Notes: generated from the letters alone by a model not told the origin. Numbered from the stretch's first letter, positions 8,223-16,654 are shown. The stretch: DNA of 33,395 nucleotides from Clostridia bacterium (GCA_017430225.1 JAFRNK010000094.1:1-33395); one strand, 5' to 3'. Numbers and translations are program-made.

Positions 8223-8484
8223 CTCTTTCTTGCATATATTCTCGATAATCTTTTTCGGCCACGGCAACTTCATATATCATATTGCAGGCCTCTTCTTCTG
8301 AAAGAGGTTTCCATTGCGTTATCGCACTGCCCCTCTCGTCGCAAAAGGTAACGCAGAACGTTCCGTCGCTGTCCCTCATGATATGTGCGCCGTTATAACC
8401 TCCTGAACATGTACCGAACCTGATATTGGTGTACTGATCCAATCCTTCATCATGGATCCGTTTCTTTAATTCATCATACTTCAT
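8203..8484 (-). CDS. Hypothetical protein, 93 aa
   Basis: A small acidic-to-neutral soluble protein with no signal peptide or membrane helix. I do not recognise the family with confidence. It reads as an N-terminal helix, a short beta meander with two cysteines (TFCVTFCDERG), then a helical C-terminus (PLSEEEACNMIYEVAVAEKDY). The beta-DERG-beta-EEEA pattern recalls small immunity-type proteins, but no toxin gene is near. Its ATG overlaps the DUF3842 stop in an ATGA arrangement (8481-8484), so it is translated with that gene. It is the last gene of the long minus-strand cluster. Confidence 0.7.
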   Translation of the reverse strand: MKYDELKKRIHDEGLDQYTNIRFGTCSGGYNGAHIMRDSDGTFCVTFCDERGSAITQWKPLSEEEACNMIYEVAVAEKDYREYMQERENKKPS

Positions 8485-8891
8485 TTGGCAATTCTCTCCG
8501 CCGCCATGCGGACAGCCTGTGCTACAGCTTCCGCCACGGTGCCGCTCTTGATCCCGGCGACCGTGACCCCGCAGCGTGCAGAAGGAATGAGGATCTTTTC
8601 AGCATGCGAACGTCCGATCGCAGCCGCCATTTCAGCCGTGACCTCGCCGAGCATGCCGTCTGCCAGCAGCATCCCGATCGGGGCTATGATCAGATCAGCG
8701 TTCATGGCGTTGACCCGCACGGCGTTTTCGCCCGTCGCGCCCATGTCGGCGCCGGCTTTCAGCATCGCGGCGGTCGCCGCGGCGTTGGTACCGATGGCCG
8801 TCAGCGGCTGATCCGGGCATTCGCGCTTCAGCTGATCCACGAGCATACGGCCGATGCCGCCGCCCTGGGCGTCAATAATCACAATCTTCAT
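8481..8891 (-). CDS. DUF3842 family protein
   Basis: This 136-aa protein matches a conserved Clostridia family of unknown function. The N-terminus, MKIVIIDAQGGGIGRMLVDQ, looks like the first strand and glycine loop of a Rossmann-like or P-loop-like fold. IGTNAAATAAMLKAGADMGATG and IIAPIGMLLADGMLGE-type segments follow, and the conserved SARCGVTVAGI lies near residue 105. It may bind a nucleotide, but no function is established. GGAG precedes the ATG. It starts 15 bases after the LRR gene and overlaps the 93-aa gene, so the three are probably cotranscribed. Confidence 0.88.
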   Translation of the reverse strand: MKIVIIDAQGGGIGRMLVDQLKRECPDQPLTAIGTNAAATAAMLKAGADMGATGENAVRVNAMNADLIIAPIGMLLADGMLGEVTAEMAAAIGRSHAEKILIPSARCGVTVAGIKSGTVAEAVAQAVRMAAERIAK

Positions 8892-8906
8892 GCGTGGTCT
8901 CCGTCA

Positions 8907-9965
8907 TTACAGCCGTGAGAGCGCGCGCCCGGTCGAGCGGCGGTGCACGTGGTCGCGTTTTGCGGCCTGGTACGCGGCGGAATCCTTGTCAGCAATGACC
9001 GTAAGATGCTTGCAGCCGGTGAACGCGTTCAAACCGACCCTTTTGACTCCCGGCGGGATCTCCAGTGAGCGCAGCGCGACACAGTCCCGGAACGTCTCAT
9101 CGCCGATGCGCTCCAGGCGGACCGGCAGGTTGATGCCGTTCAGTGACGAGCAGCCCGCGAACGCGGCGTCACCGAGTTCAACCAGGCTTTCGGAAAGTTC
9201 GATGACCGGCAGACGCGCACAGTTGCGGAACACCCCATCCTCGATCCGGGTCAGCATACAGGACACCACGACCTGCGCCAGCTGGCTGCAGCCGCTGAAG
9301 GCTTCCGGGCCAAGGGTCGTCAGCGTGCCCGGCATTCTGACCGCTGTGAGACGGCCGCAGGCCATGAACGCGCAGGCGTCGATGCCTGCCACACCGTGCG
9401 GGATGTCGATTTCCTGCAGCATCACGCAATAAGCGAACGCGCTTTCGCCGATCCATTCCAGCGCGGGCGTAAGGACGACTTTCTGAAGCGCCGAACACCA
9501 GCTGAACGCCTGCGGCGCAATCGCGTTGACGCCAACCGGCAGCGCATAAGTCAGTTCCTGCCTGCCCGCCGGGTAACAGCAAAGCACTTTGCCGCGCCGG
9601 TCGAAAAGGATGCCGTCGAGCGAACGGTAGTGGCTGTTTTCCGCCGCCGTTTCGATGCGCTTCAACCCGACACAGCGCACAAACGCGCCTTCCTCCACCA
9701 GGGTGACAGTCGCCGGCAGGGCGATCGTCTCCAGACCCACGCAGTCCGCAAACGCGCCTGCGCGGATGGTTTCGACCCCTTCAGGGATCGTGATCGTCCT
9801 GAGCTCTTTTTGTCCGGCAAACGCATCCCGGCCAATCTCCCTGACGAGCATGCCGTGGAGCTTGTCCGGCAGCTTCGCATCCGGACCGCCGTGATAGCCA
9901 ATGACGCGGACGGCGTCGTCTGAAATACGCGCCGTGTCAAAGATATCCAGTACTTTCCTGGCCAC
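8907..9965 (-). CDS. BspA-type leucine-rich repeat protein
   Basis: A 352-aa protein made almost wholly of BspA/LRR_5 repeats of about 23 residues. Recurring units look like GAFADCVGLETIALPATVTLVEEG: an aromatic-containing F..C..L..I..P..V..I pattern repeated at least eight times. Family members are often surface proteins, but no signal peptide, membrane helix or wall anchor is visible, so this one looks cytoplasmic. It ends with a basic tail (RDHVHRRSTGR). The frame opens at TTG 9971, but TGGAGG directly abuts that codon. GTG 9965, six bases further on, is better placed. It lies 32 bases after the sister LRR gene, from which it may have arisen by duplication. Confidence 0.85.
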   Translation of the reverse strand: MARKVLDIFDTARISDDAVRVIGYHGGPDAKLPDKLHGMLVREIGRDAFAGQKELRTITIPEGVETIRAGAFADCVGLETIALPATVTLVEEGAFVRCVGLKRIETAAENSHYRSLDGILFDRRGKVLCCYPAGRQELTYALPVGVNAIAPQAFSWCSALQKVVLTPALEWIGESAFAYCVMLQEIDIPHGVAGIDACAFMACGRLTAVRMPGTLTTLGPEAFSGCSQLAQVVVSCMLTRIEDGVFRNCARLPVIELSESLVELGDAAFAGCSSLNGINLPVRLERIGDETFRDCVALRSLEIPPGVKRVGLNAFTGCKHLTVIADKDSAAYQAAKRDHVHRRSTGRALSRL

Positions 9966-9997
9966 CCTCAACCTCCAGTAAATTTTCGTGAGTCAGT

Positions 9998-10957
9998 TTA
10001 CTGCCAGGGCCACTTCATGCGGTGGCGGCAGGGGAACCCGAACTGCCGGCAGTAACGGTCGGCATAGGACCCTTTGTTGACCTGCAAAACCAGCCGGTCA
10101 CAATGGTTGAACGCCTTGTACTCGATCGAAGTCACGCTGTCCGGAATATACAGCGATTTCATTTGTGAACAGCCTGAGAAAGCGCGGGTGCCGATCGTGC
10201 GCAGGCCTTCCGGAAGTTCTACCACATGGATCGATTCGCAGTGGTAAAAGGCATACCTGCCCATTACGCGCAGCCCGTGGTGGAAATGAATCTTCTGCAG
10301 TCTGTCACAGCCGTAAAAAGCGTATTCATCGACCGTCTTGATGCCTTCGGGAGCAACCATCTGTGCTTCACACGCGCCGGGCAGGCACATAAGCAGCATG
10401 CTGTCCCGCCGGTTGACCAGGAAAGGCCCTTCCCGGCGCAAAAACGGGTGCGTTGAAGGTATTCCCAAATCGGAGAACTCGGCGCAGCCGCTGAACACCT
10501 CATGGCCGAATTCCGTGACCGAAGCAGGGATCGAAACCGAAGACAGCGCCGGACAGTCAGCAAAAGCGCGGGTGCCGATGGCGGTGACACCCTCCGGAAC
10601 GATCACCCGTTTCAGGTATTCGGCACCTGCGAAAGCGCCGGGTTCAACGGCGCGCGTCCCTTCCGGCACCATGTATTCCGCCCCGTCCCGATGCCGGGGA
10701 TAACGGATCAGCCGCTCCCCCTTCTGATCGAACAGGACGCCGTAGACGACAGAAAACGCGGGATGGCCGGTTTCCACACGAAAAGTCTCGACGGATCCCG
10801 CATGATCGAATGCGTCGTATTCGACGCCAGTCACGGGATGTCCGTCGACCTGAGCGGGCAGTGTCAGCATCGGCATGCCCGCATGGCATTCCGTCAGCAC
10901 TGCTTCGCCGTTTTCATGGATTTGATAAATGCAACCGTCTCGGTCTATCGTCTGCAT
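9998..10957 (-). CDS. BspA-type leucine-rich repeat protein
   Basis: A 319-aa protein with an N-terminal segment (about 1-45) unlike the repeats, then LRR_5 units such as GTRAFADCPALSSVSIPASV and GTRAFSGCSQMKSLYIPDSV. A non-repeat insertion at about 160-205 (HPFLRREGPFLVNRRDSMLLMCLPG) resembles the FDRRGKVLCCYPAG segment in the neighbouring paralogue. Its end (SYADRYCRQFGFPCRHR) also parallels the neighbour, supporting a tandem duplication. There is no signal peptide. It starts 39 bases after mtaB and may have its own promoter (10981-11009). What it binds is unknown. Confidence 0.85.
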   Translation of the reverse strand: MQTIDRDGCIYQIHENGEAVLTECHAGMPMLTLPAQVDGHPVTGVEYDAFDHAGSVETFRVETGHPAFSVVYGVLFDQKGERLIRYPRHRDGAEYMVPEGTRAVEPGAFAGAEYLKRVIVPEGVTAIGTRAFADCPALSSVSIPASVTEFGHEVFSGCAEFSDLGIPSTHPFLRREGPFLVNRRDSMLLMCLPGACEAQMVAPEGIKTVDEYAFYGCDRLQKIHFHHGLRVMGRYAFYHCESIHVVELPEGLRTIGTRAFSGCSQMKSLYIPDSVTSIEYKAFNHCDRLVLQVNKGSYADRYCRQFGFPCRHRMKWPWQ

Positions 10958-10980
10958 ATTATAACCAGCCTTTCACTGGT

Positions 10981-11009
10981 ATTGTAGCACAAACCGTCAG
11001 GAAACACAA
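10981..11009 (-). promoter_or_regulatory. Possible internal promoter for the LRR genes
   Basis: On the minus strand, TTGTGT (11009-11004) and TACAAT (10986-10981) are 17 bases apart, overlapping the 3' end of mtaB. The -35 match is weak, so this is tentative. It would uncouple the LRR/DUF3842 genes from the translation genes. Confidence 0.4.
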
Positions 11010-12277
11010 GTCCCGCGGAAAGCCGTGCCTGTCCACTCATCCAGACGCACATCGACCAGTGTGCCGGGCTGCACGCCTGTCATCAGGACAGGCGCGTACT
11101 CGGGCGTATAGCCGCGGTAGAATCCGTCTTCCTGGTCCTCCACCAGCACCGGACGGACGCGGCCCAGCTGCGTTTCCGCCCAGGCGGCTGCCGTTTCCCG
11201 GCCGACGTGGATCAAAGTTCTCGCCCGCTCTTCCCGCACGGCGCGGGGCAGCTGATCCGGCATAGCGGCAGCCGGCGTACCTTTCCGCGCGCTGTAGGGG
11301 AATACGTGTATACGCGCAAAACGCACGCCGCGCACTAAGGCGCAGGTCTGCTCAAAGTCCGCTTCCGTCTCACCCGGGAAGCCCGTGATGATGTCCGTGG
11401 TGATCGCGCAGCCAGGGAACGCCGCGTACAGGCGGTCTGCAGCCTCCCGGAACTCCTGCGCGGTATAGCGGCGGCGCATGCGCTTGAGCACCGCGTCCGA
11501 CCCGGACTGCAGCGCCAGGTGGAACTGCGGGCAAAGCGAAGGAATTTGCCGGATGCGCCCGATAAAAACCTCAGACGCAATCACCGGCTCAAGCGATCCC
11601 AGGCGCAGGCGCTCCACCCCCGAGGAAGCAGCCGCTTCGACTGCGTCCGCCAGGTCGGCTCCTTCCAGATCACGCCCATAGCTGGTCAGGTGAATGCCGG
11701 TCAGTACCAGTTCACGGTATCCGGCTTCCCTGAGGCGCAGCGCCTCCGCCCGGATATCCTCCAGGGCCCGGGAACGGATGCCGCCGCGGACATAGGGGAT
11801 GATGCAGTATGTACAGTAACGGTCGCAGCCTTCCTGGATCTTCATCACCGCGCGCGTGTGCCCTTCGTCTCCGCTGACCTGCAGCGGCTCGAAGGGGACG
11901 CGCAGGATATTGCCCACCGCAACGATCTGCCGATGCTCGCGCACGGCGGTCTCCAGCAGGTCGACCACTTCCGCACGGTGATTAGCGCCGATGACGAGCC
12001 GCGCACCGGTGGACAGGAGTTTTTCGCCGTCCCGCTGCGCCAGACAGCCGGCAATAACGATCTCCGCGTCCGGATTCCGCCTCTGTGCGCGGCGGACGGC
12101 GTTCATGGATTTCCGGTCGCCCGTATCGGTGACGGTACAGGTGTTGACCACATACACATCCGCGGGGCCGTCAAAGTGAACAGGCTTGTAGCCAGCTCTT
12201 TCAAAGCATTCGAGCATGGCCTGGGTATCGTACTGGTTGACCTTGCAGCCCAGGGTCTGGAAAGCGACAGTCGGCAT
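10997..12277 (-). CDS. mtaB: tRNA (N6-threonylcarbamoyladenosine37-C2)-methylthiotransferase
   Basis: This 426-aa radical-SAM enzyme adds a methylthio group to t6A at position 37 of tRNAs reading ANN codons, giving ms2t6A. The N-terminal UPF0004 domain carries auxiliary cluster ligands Cys11 (TLGCKVNQYD), Cys47 (NTCTVT) and Cys78 (AGCLAQ). The radical-SAM motif is Cys151, Cys155 and Cys158 (CDRYCTYC). A TRAM RNA-binding domain fills about 370-426. GCKVNQYD and QEGCDRYCTYC favour MtaB over MiaB or RimO. Its ATG begins one base after the rsmE stop (TGATATG), so the two are tightly coupled. The prmA-rsmE-mtaB order is common in Clostridia. Confidence 0.95.
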   Translation of the reverse strand: MPTVAFQTLGCKVNQYDTQAMLECFERAGYKPVHFDGPADVYVVNTCTVTDTGDRKSMNAVRRAQRRNPDAEIVIAGCLAQRDGEKLLSTGARLVIGANHRAEVVDLLETAVREHRQIVAVGNILRVPFEPLQVSGDEGHTRAVMKIQEGCDRYCTYCIIPYVRGGIRSRALEDIRAEALRLREAGYRELVLTGIHLTSYGRDLEGADLADAVEAAASSGVERLRLGSLEPVIASEVFIGRIRQIPSLCPQFHLALQSGSDAVLKRMRRRYTAQEFREAADRLYAAFPGCAITTDIITGFPGETEADFEQTCALVRGVRFARIHVFPYSARKGTPAAAMPDQLPRAVREERARTLIHVGRETAAAWAETQLGRVRPVLVEDQEDGFYRGYTPEYAPVLMTGVQPGTLVDVRLDEWTGTAFRGTCVS

Positions 12278-12278
12278 A

Positions 12279-13016
12279 TCAGCTGACCTCCGCCGCGCCG
12301 TACTCGCCGCGCTCGTACAGAATCATCACTATTGCCGCCAGCCCCGCCGTTTCGGTCCTGAAGATGCGCGGGCCCATGGTGACCGGCACCGCGCCGCACG
12401 CGTGAAAATTCTCAATTTCGTCTGCGGTCATGCCGCCCTCAGGCCCGATGACGACCGCGATATCTGCCGCATCCGGGTTTTCACGAAGCGCCTGCTGCAG
12501 CGAGACCGCGTGCGCTTCCTCCCAGGGGACAAGCACCAGGCTGTGGCTGCGCAGCAATTCGGATACGCTTTTCGCGCTCACGACTTCGACCGCGGGCACG
12601 TGCGTACGTCCCGACTGCTTGGCCGCTTCCTGAGCGATGCGCTGCCAGCGCTCCGTCTTTTTATCCGCGTCTTTTCCGTTCAGTTTGCTGACAGACCGGG
12701 CCATCTCCACCACGCGCACTGCGTACACACCGGCCTCGGTGCCCTTCTGGACCACGTAATCCACCTTGTCCGCCTTGGGCAGGCCCTGGTACAGCGTGAC
12801 CCGGACTTTGGGCTCAGGGGAGGGCAGCGCTTCAGTGATCCTCGCCAGCACTTCCGGCGCGGTTTCAGTCAGTACAGCGCCAAAAAGCTGATCCTCCAGG
12901 ATCAGCTGTACAGAATCACCCGCCTTCAGCCGGAGGACCGTCAGGGCATGCCTGGCTTCCTGCGGCAGCAGGCGGGCTGTTTCATTGTCCACACGGGCGG
13001 CAAAAAAACGATGCAT
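12279..13016 (-). CDS. rsmE: 16S rRNA (uracil1498-N3)-methyltransferase
   Basis: This 245-aa SPOUT-family methyltransferase modifies U1498 of 16S rRNA. A PUA-like domain occupies about 1-65. The knotted SAM-binding domain follows, with VIGPEGGMTADEI and the near-canonical GPRIFRTETAGLAA close to the C-terminus. ATG 13016 (MHRFFAARV) is chosen because it matches the usual family start and follows a GGAGAG. A longer frame to 13070 would overlap prmA. It sits 17 bases after prmA and one base before mtaB. Confidence 0.95.
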   Translation of the reverse strand: MHRFFAARVDNETARLLPQEARHALTVLRLKAGDSVQLILEDQLFGAVLTETAPEVLARITEALPSPEPKVRVTLYQGLPKADKVDYVVQKGTEAGVYAVRVVEMARSVSKLNGKDADKKTERWQRIAQEAAKQSGRTHVPAVEVVSAKSVSELLRSHSLVLVPWEEAHAVSLQQALRENPDAADIAVVIGPEGGMTADEIENFHACGAVPVTMGPRIFRTETAGLAAIVMILYERGEYGAAEVS

Positions 13017-13033
13017 AATCTCTCCACACAGGG

Positions 13034-13981
13034 TCAGCCGTTGACCGGTTTCCGCGCCGCGAAGGCGCACCAGTCACCGCGGGAGCGCTCCTCGAGGATC
13101 TCATACCCCGCTTTGGTCAGCGCGGCATAGACATCATCTCGCATTTCCCGGATGATGCCGCTGCATACGAAGGTCCCGCCGGGGGCGAGATAAGCGAGCA
13201 GCGGCGCCGCAAGCATGCAGATGACCGGAGCCAGAATGTTCGCCACCGCAAACTCGTACGTTTCCCGGACGCCTTTCAGCAGGTCGCCTTTTTCGACAAC
13301 GATCCGGTCAGACAGGCTGTTCTGGTTCACGTTTTCCTTCGCGACGCGCACAGCGTCCTCGTCGATATCGATCGCGTACACGTCCTTCGCGCCAAGCAGC
13401 GCGGCGGCGATGGCCAAGATGCCGGATCCGGTGCCGATGTCCAGCAGCCGCCCGGCGGTATAGTACTTCTCGATCAGTTCGATGCACAACGCCGTCGTCT
13501 CATGCGTGCCGGTGCCGAACGCCATACCGGGATCAATCTCGATGATCAGGTCGTCCGGTGCGGCGTTCCAGTCTTCCCAGGTCGGCTTGACGACCATGCG
13601 CTGTCCGACACGGAAGGGCTTGAAATACTGCTTCCAGTTATTGGCCCAGTCCTCCTCCCGGATGCTTCCGACGCTCAGCGTCAGCGCGCCGAAAGCGTGT
13701 CCCGGGTCCTGCGCGCGCATACGCTCGAGCTCGAGGCGCAGCGCTTCCAGCACGCGTCCGGCGTCCTCAGCGGAAAACCAGGCTTTCACCCGCACGTCTT
13801 CCGGCGCTTCGTCCAGGAGCGCGCGATCCATCAGCTCCCAGTTGCGGCCCGGCTGATCGGGATCGGGGAGGTCGTTGCGGTCGATGATCTGTGTTCCTGT
13901 CGCGCCGAGCCGCATCAGCAGCGCGGATACGGCATCCGCGCCGCCGGTGGTCGTGCTGACGGTCAGTTCAGTATATTCCAT
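13034..13981 (-). CDS. prmA: Ribosomal protein L11 methyltransferase
   Basis: This 315-aa SAM-dependent methyltransferase trimethylates ribosomal protein L11. It has an N-terminal substrate-recognition domain, the family segment DPGMAFGTGTHETT (150-163), the SAM-binding motif LDIGTGSGILAI (170-181) and the NILAPVI catalytic loop. The length matches the family. Its ATG begins one base after the aspS stop, and rsmE follows 17 bases downstream. Confidence 0.96.
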   Translation of the reverse strand: MEYTELTVSTTTGGADAVSALLMRLGATGTQIIDRNDLPDPDQPGRNWELMDRALLDEAPEDVRVKAWFSAEDAGRVLEALRLELERMRAQDPGHAFGALTLSVGSIREEDWANNWKQYFKPFRVGQRMVVKPTWEDWNAAPDDLIIEIDPGMAFGTGTHETTALCIELIEKYYTAGRLLDIGTGSGILAIAAALLGAKDVYAIDIDEDAVRVAKENVNQNSLSDRIVVEKGDLLKGVRETYEFAVANILAPVICMLAAPLLAYLAPGGTFVCSGIIREMRDDVYAALTKAGYEILEERSRGDWCAFAARKPVNG

Positions 13982-13982
13982 A

Positions 13983-15272
13983 TTACGGCTCGATGCGGTT
14001 CGGCCCGCGGAACAGGAATTCGGTTTCCTTGATGGACAGGCCCAGGAGCAGCATGGTCAGGCGGTCGATGCCCAGGCCGAATCCGCCGTGCGGCGGGCAG
14101 CCGTAGCGGAAGAATTCCATGTAGAACTGGACGTCCTTGCCCAAGCCCTTCTCATCCGCCTGCTTGCGCAGCTGCTCATAGCGGTGCTCGCGCTGCGCGC
14201 CGGTGGTGATTTCCGTGCCGCGCCAGATCAGGTCGTAGCCCAGAGGATTGCCGTTCTCGTCGCGCATATGGTAGAAGGCGCGCTTTTCGGGGCCGTAGTC
14301 GGTCACGAACAGGAACTCATGGCCGAACTTGTCCATGGACAGTTTCGCGCAGAGATGCTCCGCGTCGGTGGTCAGGTCGTTCTTCTCGCTGTCTTCGACA
14401 GTATAGCCGTAGCGCTCTTCAAGCTCTTTATAGACATCCTGCAGCTTCATTTCCGGGAAAGGCAGAGTAGGTACGACCACGTCCAGGCCGTACAGTTCCT
14501 TGATCTTCTCCCCGCAGCTCTCCTTCACGGCGGAAAGCGCGGCGGTCAGCAGCTCGGCCTCGATCTGCATGACGTCACGGAAGGAGTCGATATAGCTCAT
14601 CTCGATGTCGAAACCGGAGAACTCGGTCGCATGCTTGTTGGTATAGGATTTCTCCGCACGGAAGACCGGACCGACTTCGAAAATTCGGTCGAAACCCGCA
14701 GCCATGGCCATCTGCTTGTAGAACTGGGGGCTCTGGCTCAGGTAGGCCTTGCGGTCGAAATACTTGAGCTCGAAGACCTCGCTGCCGGACTCGCTCGCGG
14801 CGCCGATCAGCTTGGGCGTATGGATCTCGATAAAACGGCGGTCGAGCAGGAACTGCCGCATGGCGTTGACCATGACCGTCTGCGCCTGGTAGATCAGCAG
14901 GTTCTTATCCGAACGAAGGTCGATCCAGCGGTAATCCAGCCGGGAATCGATGGCTGCGTCCTTGGAGATAGGAAGCGGTTCCGCAATGGATTCCACCTTG
15001 ATCATATCGGGCAGCATTTCGCGGCCGCCGAGCTTGACATAATCGTTCTCGACGATCGTGCCTTCCGCGGTGATAACGGACTCGATGGTCAACTGATCCA
15101 CCGCTGCCGCGACCTCGGGGTACTTTTCCTTCTCCACGGTCAGCTGGATGCGCCCGGTAGAATCACGGAGCACCAGGAAAGCCATAGTGCGCTTGTTGCG
15201 GATGTTCTCCACAAAGCCCTGCAGCCGCACGCGCTCGCCCGCGGGCGCTTCGGCGATCAAAGATCTCTGCAT
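13983..15272 (-). CDS. aspS: Aspartyl-tRNA synthetase, archaeal-type short form
   Basis: This 429-aa class IIb synthetase charges tRNA-Asp, and probably tRNA-Asn, with aspartate. It has an N-terminal OB-fold anticodon domain (about 1-100), motif 1 around 147-165, motif 2 as FRAEKSYTNKHATEFSGFD (204-222) and motif 3 as GGFGLGIDRLTMLLLG near 400. It lacks the roughly 150-residue GAD insertion of ordinary bacterial AspRS (about 590 aa), so it is the archaeal/eukaryal AspRS2 type. Many Clostridia carry this form as the non-discriminating enzyme working with GatCAB. GGAGGA precedes the ATG. It leads the minus-strand cluster and has its own promoter; no T-box is visible upstream. Confidence 0.93.
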   Translation of the reverse strand: MQRSLIAEAPAGERVRLQGFVENIRNKRTMAFLVLRDSTGRIQLTVEKEKYPEVAAAVDQLTIESVITAEGTIVENDYVKLGGREMLPDMIKVESIAEPLPISKDAAIDSRLDYRWIDLRSDKNLLIYQAQTVMVNAMRQFLLDRRFIEIHTPKLIGAASESGSEVFELKYFDRKAYLSQSPQFYKQMAMAAGFDRIFEVGPVFRAEKSYTNKHATEFSGFDIEMSYIDSFRDVMQIEAELLTAALSAVKESCGEKIKELYGLDVVVPTLPFPEMKLQDVYKELEERYGYTVEDSEKNDLTTDAEHLCAKLSMDKFGHEFLFVTDYGPEKRAFYHMRDENGNPLGYDLIWRGTEITTGAQREHRYEQLRKQADEKGLGKDVQFYMEFFRYGCPPHGGFGLGIDRLTMLLLGLSIKETEFLFRGPNRIEP

Positions 15273-15371
15273 GATGTATTCCTCCAGTCAAAACATTGAA
15301 CGGCCATGCCGTCGTAATGCGTTATTGTGCGTGGATTCCGGCAAATACGTCCGGTCGCACGCGCTTTACGT

Positions 15372-15400
15372 ATTGTACAGGATTCCGGCCGTTTTGGCAA
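15372..15400 (-). promoter_or_regulatory. Promoter of the aspS operon
   Basis: On the minus strand, TTGCCA (15400-15395) and TACAAT (15377-15372) are 17 bases apart. The leader to the aspS ATG would be about 90 bases. I saw no T-box sequence or strong hairpin in it. Confidence 0.7.
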
Positions 15401-15560
15401 GCCCTTATTCACCTCCCGGCCCATTCACGAGCGCCTTGCAGGGACCCGAAAAAAAGCTTCCTGCATCACATGTTCACGGCTTTCCTCCGGCATCTCTCCG
15501 GCAAACGGAAACAGCGCGCCGGAAACCTCGGAAAATGTGGAAAAAAAGCCAAAATAATGC
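15401..15560. other. Spacer between divergent aspS and rpsT promoters
   Basis: Between the two promoters I see no gene, repeat or convincing RNA structure. The right end is A-rich. Confidence 0.5.
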
Positions 15561-15589
15561 TTGCATTTTATCTCTGTATATGTTATTAT
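15561..15589 (+). promoter_or_regulatory. Promoter of rpsT
   Basis: TTGCAT (15561-15566) and TATTAT (15584-15589) are separated by 17 bases. The leader is about 73 bases and ends in a full AGGAGGTGA ribosome binding site (15654-15662). Confidence 0.7.
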
Positions 15590-15668
15590 ACCGGTTGCTG
15601 AGCGGCGCAGCCGTATCCTGCGTTCCGGCGAAAGCTTTATTTGAAGAACGATCAGGAGGTGAACACGA

Positions 15669-15911
15669 ATGCCGAACATCAAATCCGCCATGAAGCGCGT
15701 CAAGGTCTCCAAGAAGAAGAATCTGCGCAACCGTATGATCAAATCCGGCGTCAAAACCGCCGTCAAGAAATACGAAGCCGCTCTGACTCCGGAGCAGCTG
15801 GCCAGCGCGTCCTCCGCACTGGACAAGGCGGCGAGCAAGGGTGTCATCCACAAGAACGCGGCCAACCGCAAGAAGGCCCGTCTGGCCCGCAAGCTCGCTG
15901 CGGAAAAGTAA
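15669..15911 (+). CDS. rpsT: 30S ribosomal protein S20
   Basis: This 80-aa, strongly basic helical protein binds 16S rRNA during early 30S assembly. The start [20 protein letters not shown] and the end [13 protein letters not shown] are diagnostic of S20. A near-perfect AGGAGGTGA lies 6 bases before the ATG. It has its own promoter and a short terminator and is divergent from aspS. Confidence 0.97.
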   Translation: MPNIKSAMKRVKVSKKKNLRNRMIKSGVKTAVKKYEAALTPEQLASASSALDKAASKGVIHKNAANRKKARLARKLAAEK

Positions 15912-15940
15912 TTTTCCGAGAATATTAACCCACCCTCTAT

Positions 15941-15968
15941 ACCCGCTGTAATGGCGGGTTTATTATTT
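15941..15968 (+). terminator. Short terminator after rpsT
   Basis: A 6-bp stem, ACCCGC (15941-15946) with GCGGGT (15954-15959), and a 7-base loop are followed by TTTATTATTT. The stem is short, so readthrough into the next gene is likely. Confidence 0.55.
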
Positions 15969-15984
15969 CCCGGAGGAATGATCT

Positions 15985-16527
15985 ATGAAATGGCTGATCG
16001 CATCCGATATCCACGGGTCTGCACGCTATGCGGAACAGGTCGTGAACAGGTTTGACGAATCCGGCGCAGACCGCCTGCTGCTGCTCGGAGATATCCTCTA
16101 CCATGGGCCCAGGAACGCGCTGCCGGAGGCTTACGATCCCCCGCGGGTCGCCGCCCTCCTGAACGCCCGGGCGGACCGGATCTGCTGCGTGCGCGGCAAC
16201 TGCGACTGCGAAGTCGACCAGATGGTACTCGATTTCCCGGTCACGGCGGACTACATGTATCTGCCCGTGGGCAATCACATGTGTTTCGTGACACATGGCC
16301 ACGTATACAGCGAAGACCGTCTCCCCCGGCTCGCGGACGGCGACTTCTTCCTGTTCGGTCACATCCACGTGCCGCGCTGCGAGAAACGAGGCAGCATCAC
16401 CATTCTGAATCCCGGCAGCGTATCCATCCCCAAGGGCGGCAGCGAGCACAGCTATATGATGCTCGACGGCACACGTTTTTCCTGGCATACGATGGACGGA
16501 AGGGAATACCAGTACTATCAGGTATAA
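15985..16527 (+). CDS. yfcE: YfcE-type metallophosphoesterase
   Basis: This 180-aa calcineurin-fold phosphodiesterase carries the full set of metal-binding motifs: Asp8 and His10 (SDIHG), Asp36 (GDILYHGPRN), Asn72 (GNCD), His104/His106 (THGH) and His126/His128 (GHIHVP). It resembles E. coli YfcE, which cleaves phosphodiester model substrates; the natural substrate is not known. GGAGG lies upstream of the ATG. It has no clear promoter and probably depends on readthrough from rpsT. Confidence 0.9.
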   Translation: MKWLIASDIHGSARYAEQVVNRFDESGADRLLLLGDILYHGPRNALPEAYDPPRVAALLNARADRICCVRGNCDCEVDQMVLDFPVTADYMYLPVGNHMCFVTHGHVYSEDRLPRLADGDFFLFGHIHVPRCEKRGSITILNPGSVSIPKGGSEHSYMMLDGTRFSWHTMDGREYQYYQV

Positions 16528-16570
16528 TTCTTGAATTTATTTTGTTTTTTAGTGAATCAAACCCAATGCA

Positions 16571-16605
16571 AGCGCCTGGAAAACCATATCCGGACGCTGT
16601 TCTTT
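16571..16605 (+). terminator. Probable terminator after the phosphodiesterase
   Basis: AGCGCCTGG (16571-16579) pairs with CCGGACGCT (16590-16598), with one mismatch and one wobble. TTCTTTTATC follows. Confidence 0.5.
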
Positions 16606-16654
16606 TATCTGTTCTTTTAGGTTCCTTTAACAATAGAAAAACACAGGATGGCCC

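Noticed and set aside
13875-15299. 474-aa plus-strand frame opposite aspS
   Set aside because: Shadow of the AspRS gene; no ribosome site or domain.
15273-15371. T-box riboswitch upstream of aspS
   Set aside because: I looked on the minus strand for a TGGNACCGCG-like T-box sequence and a terminator hairpin and found neither.
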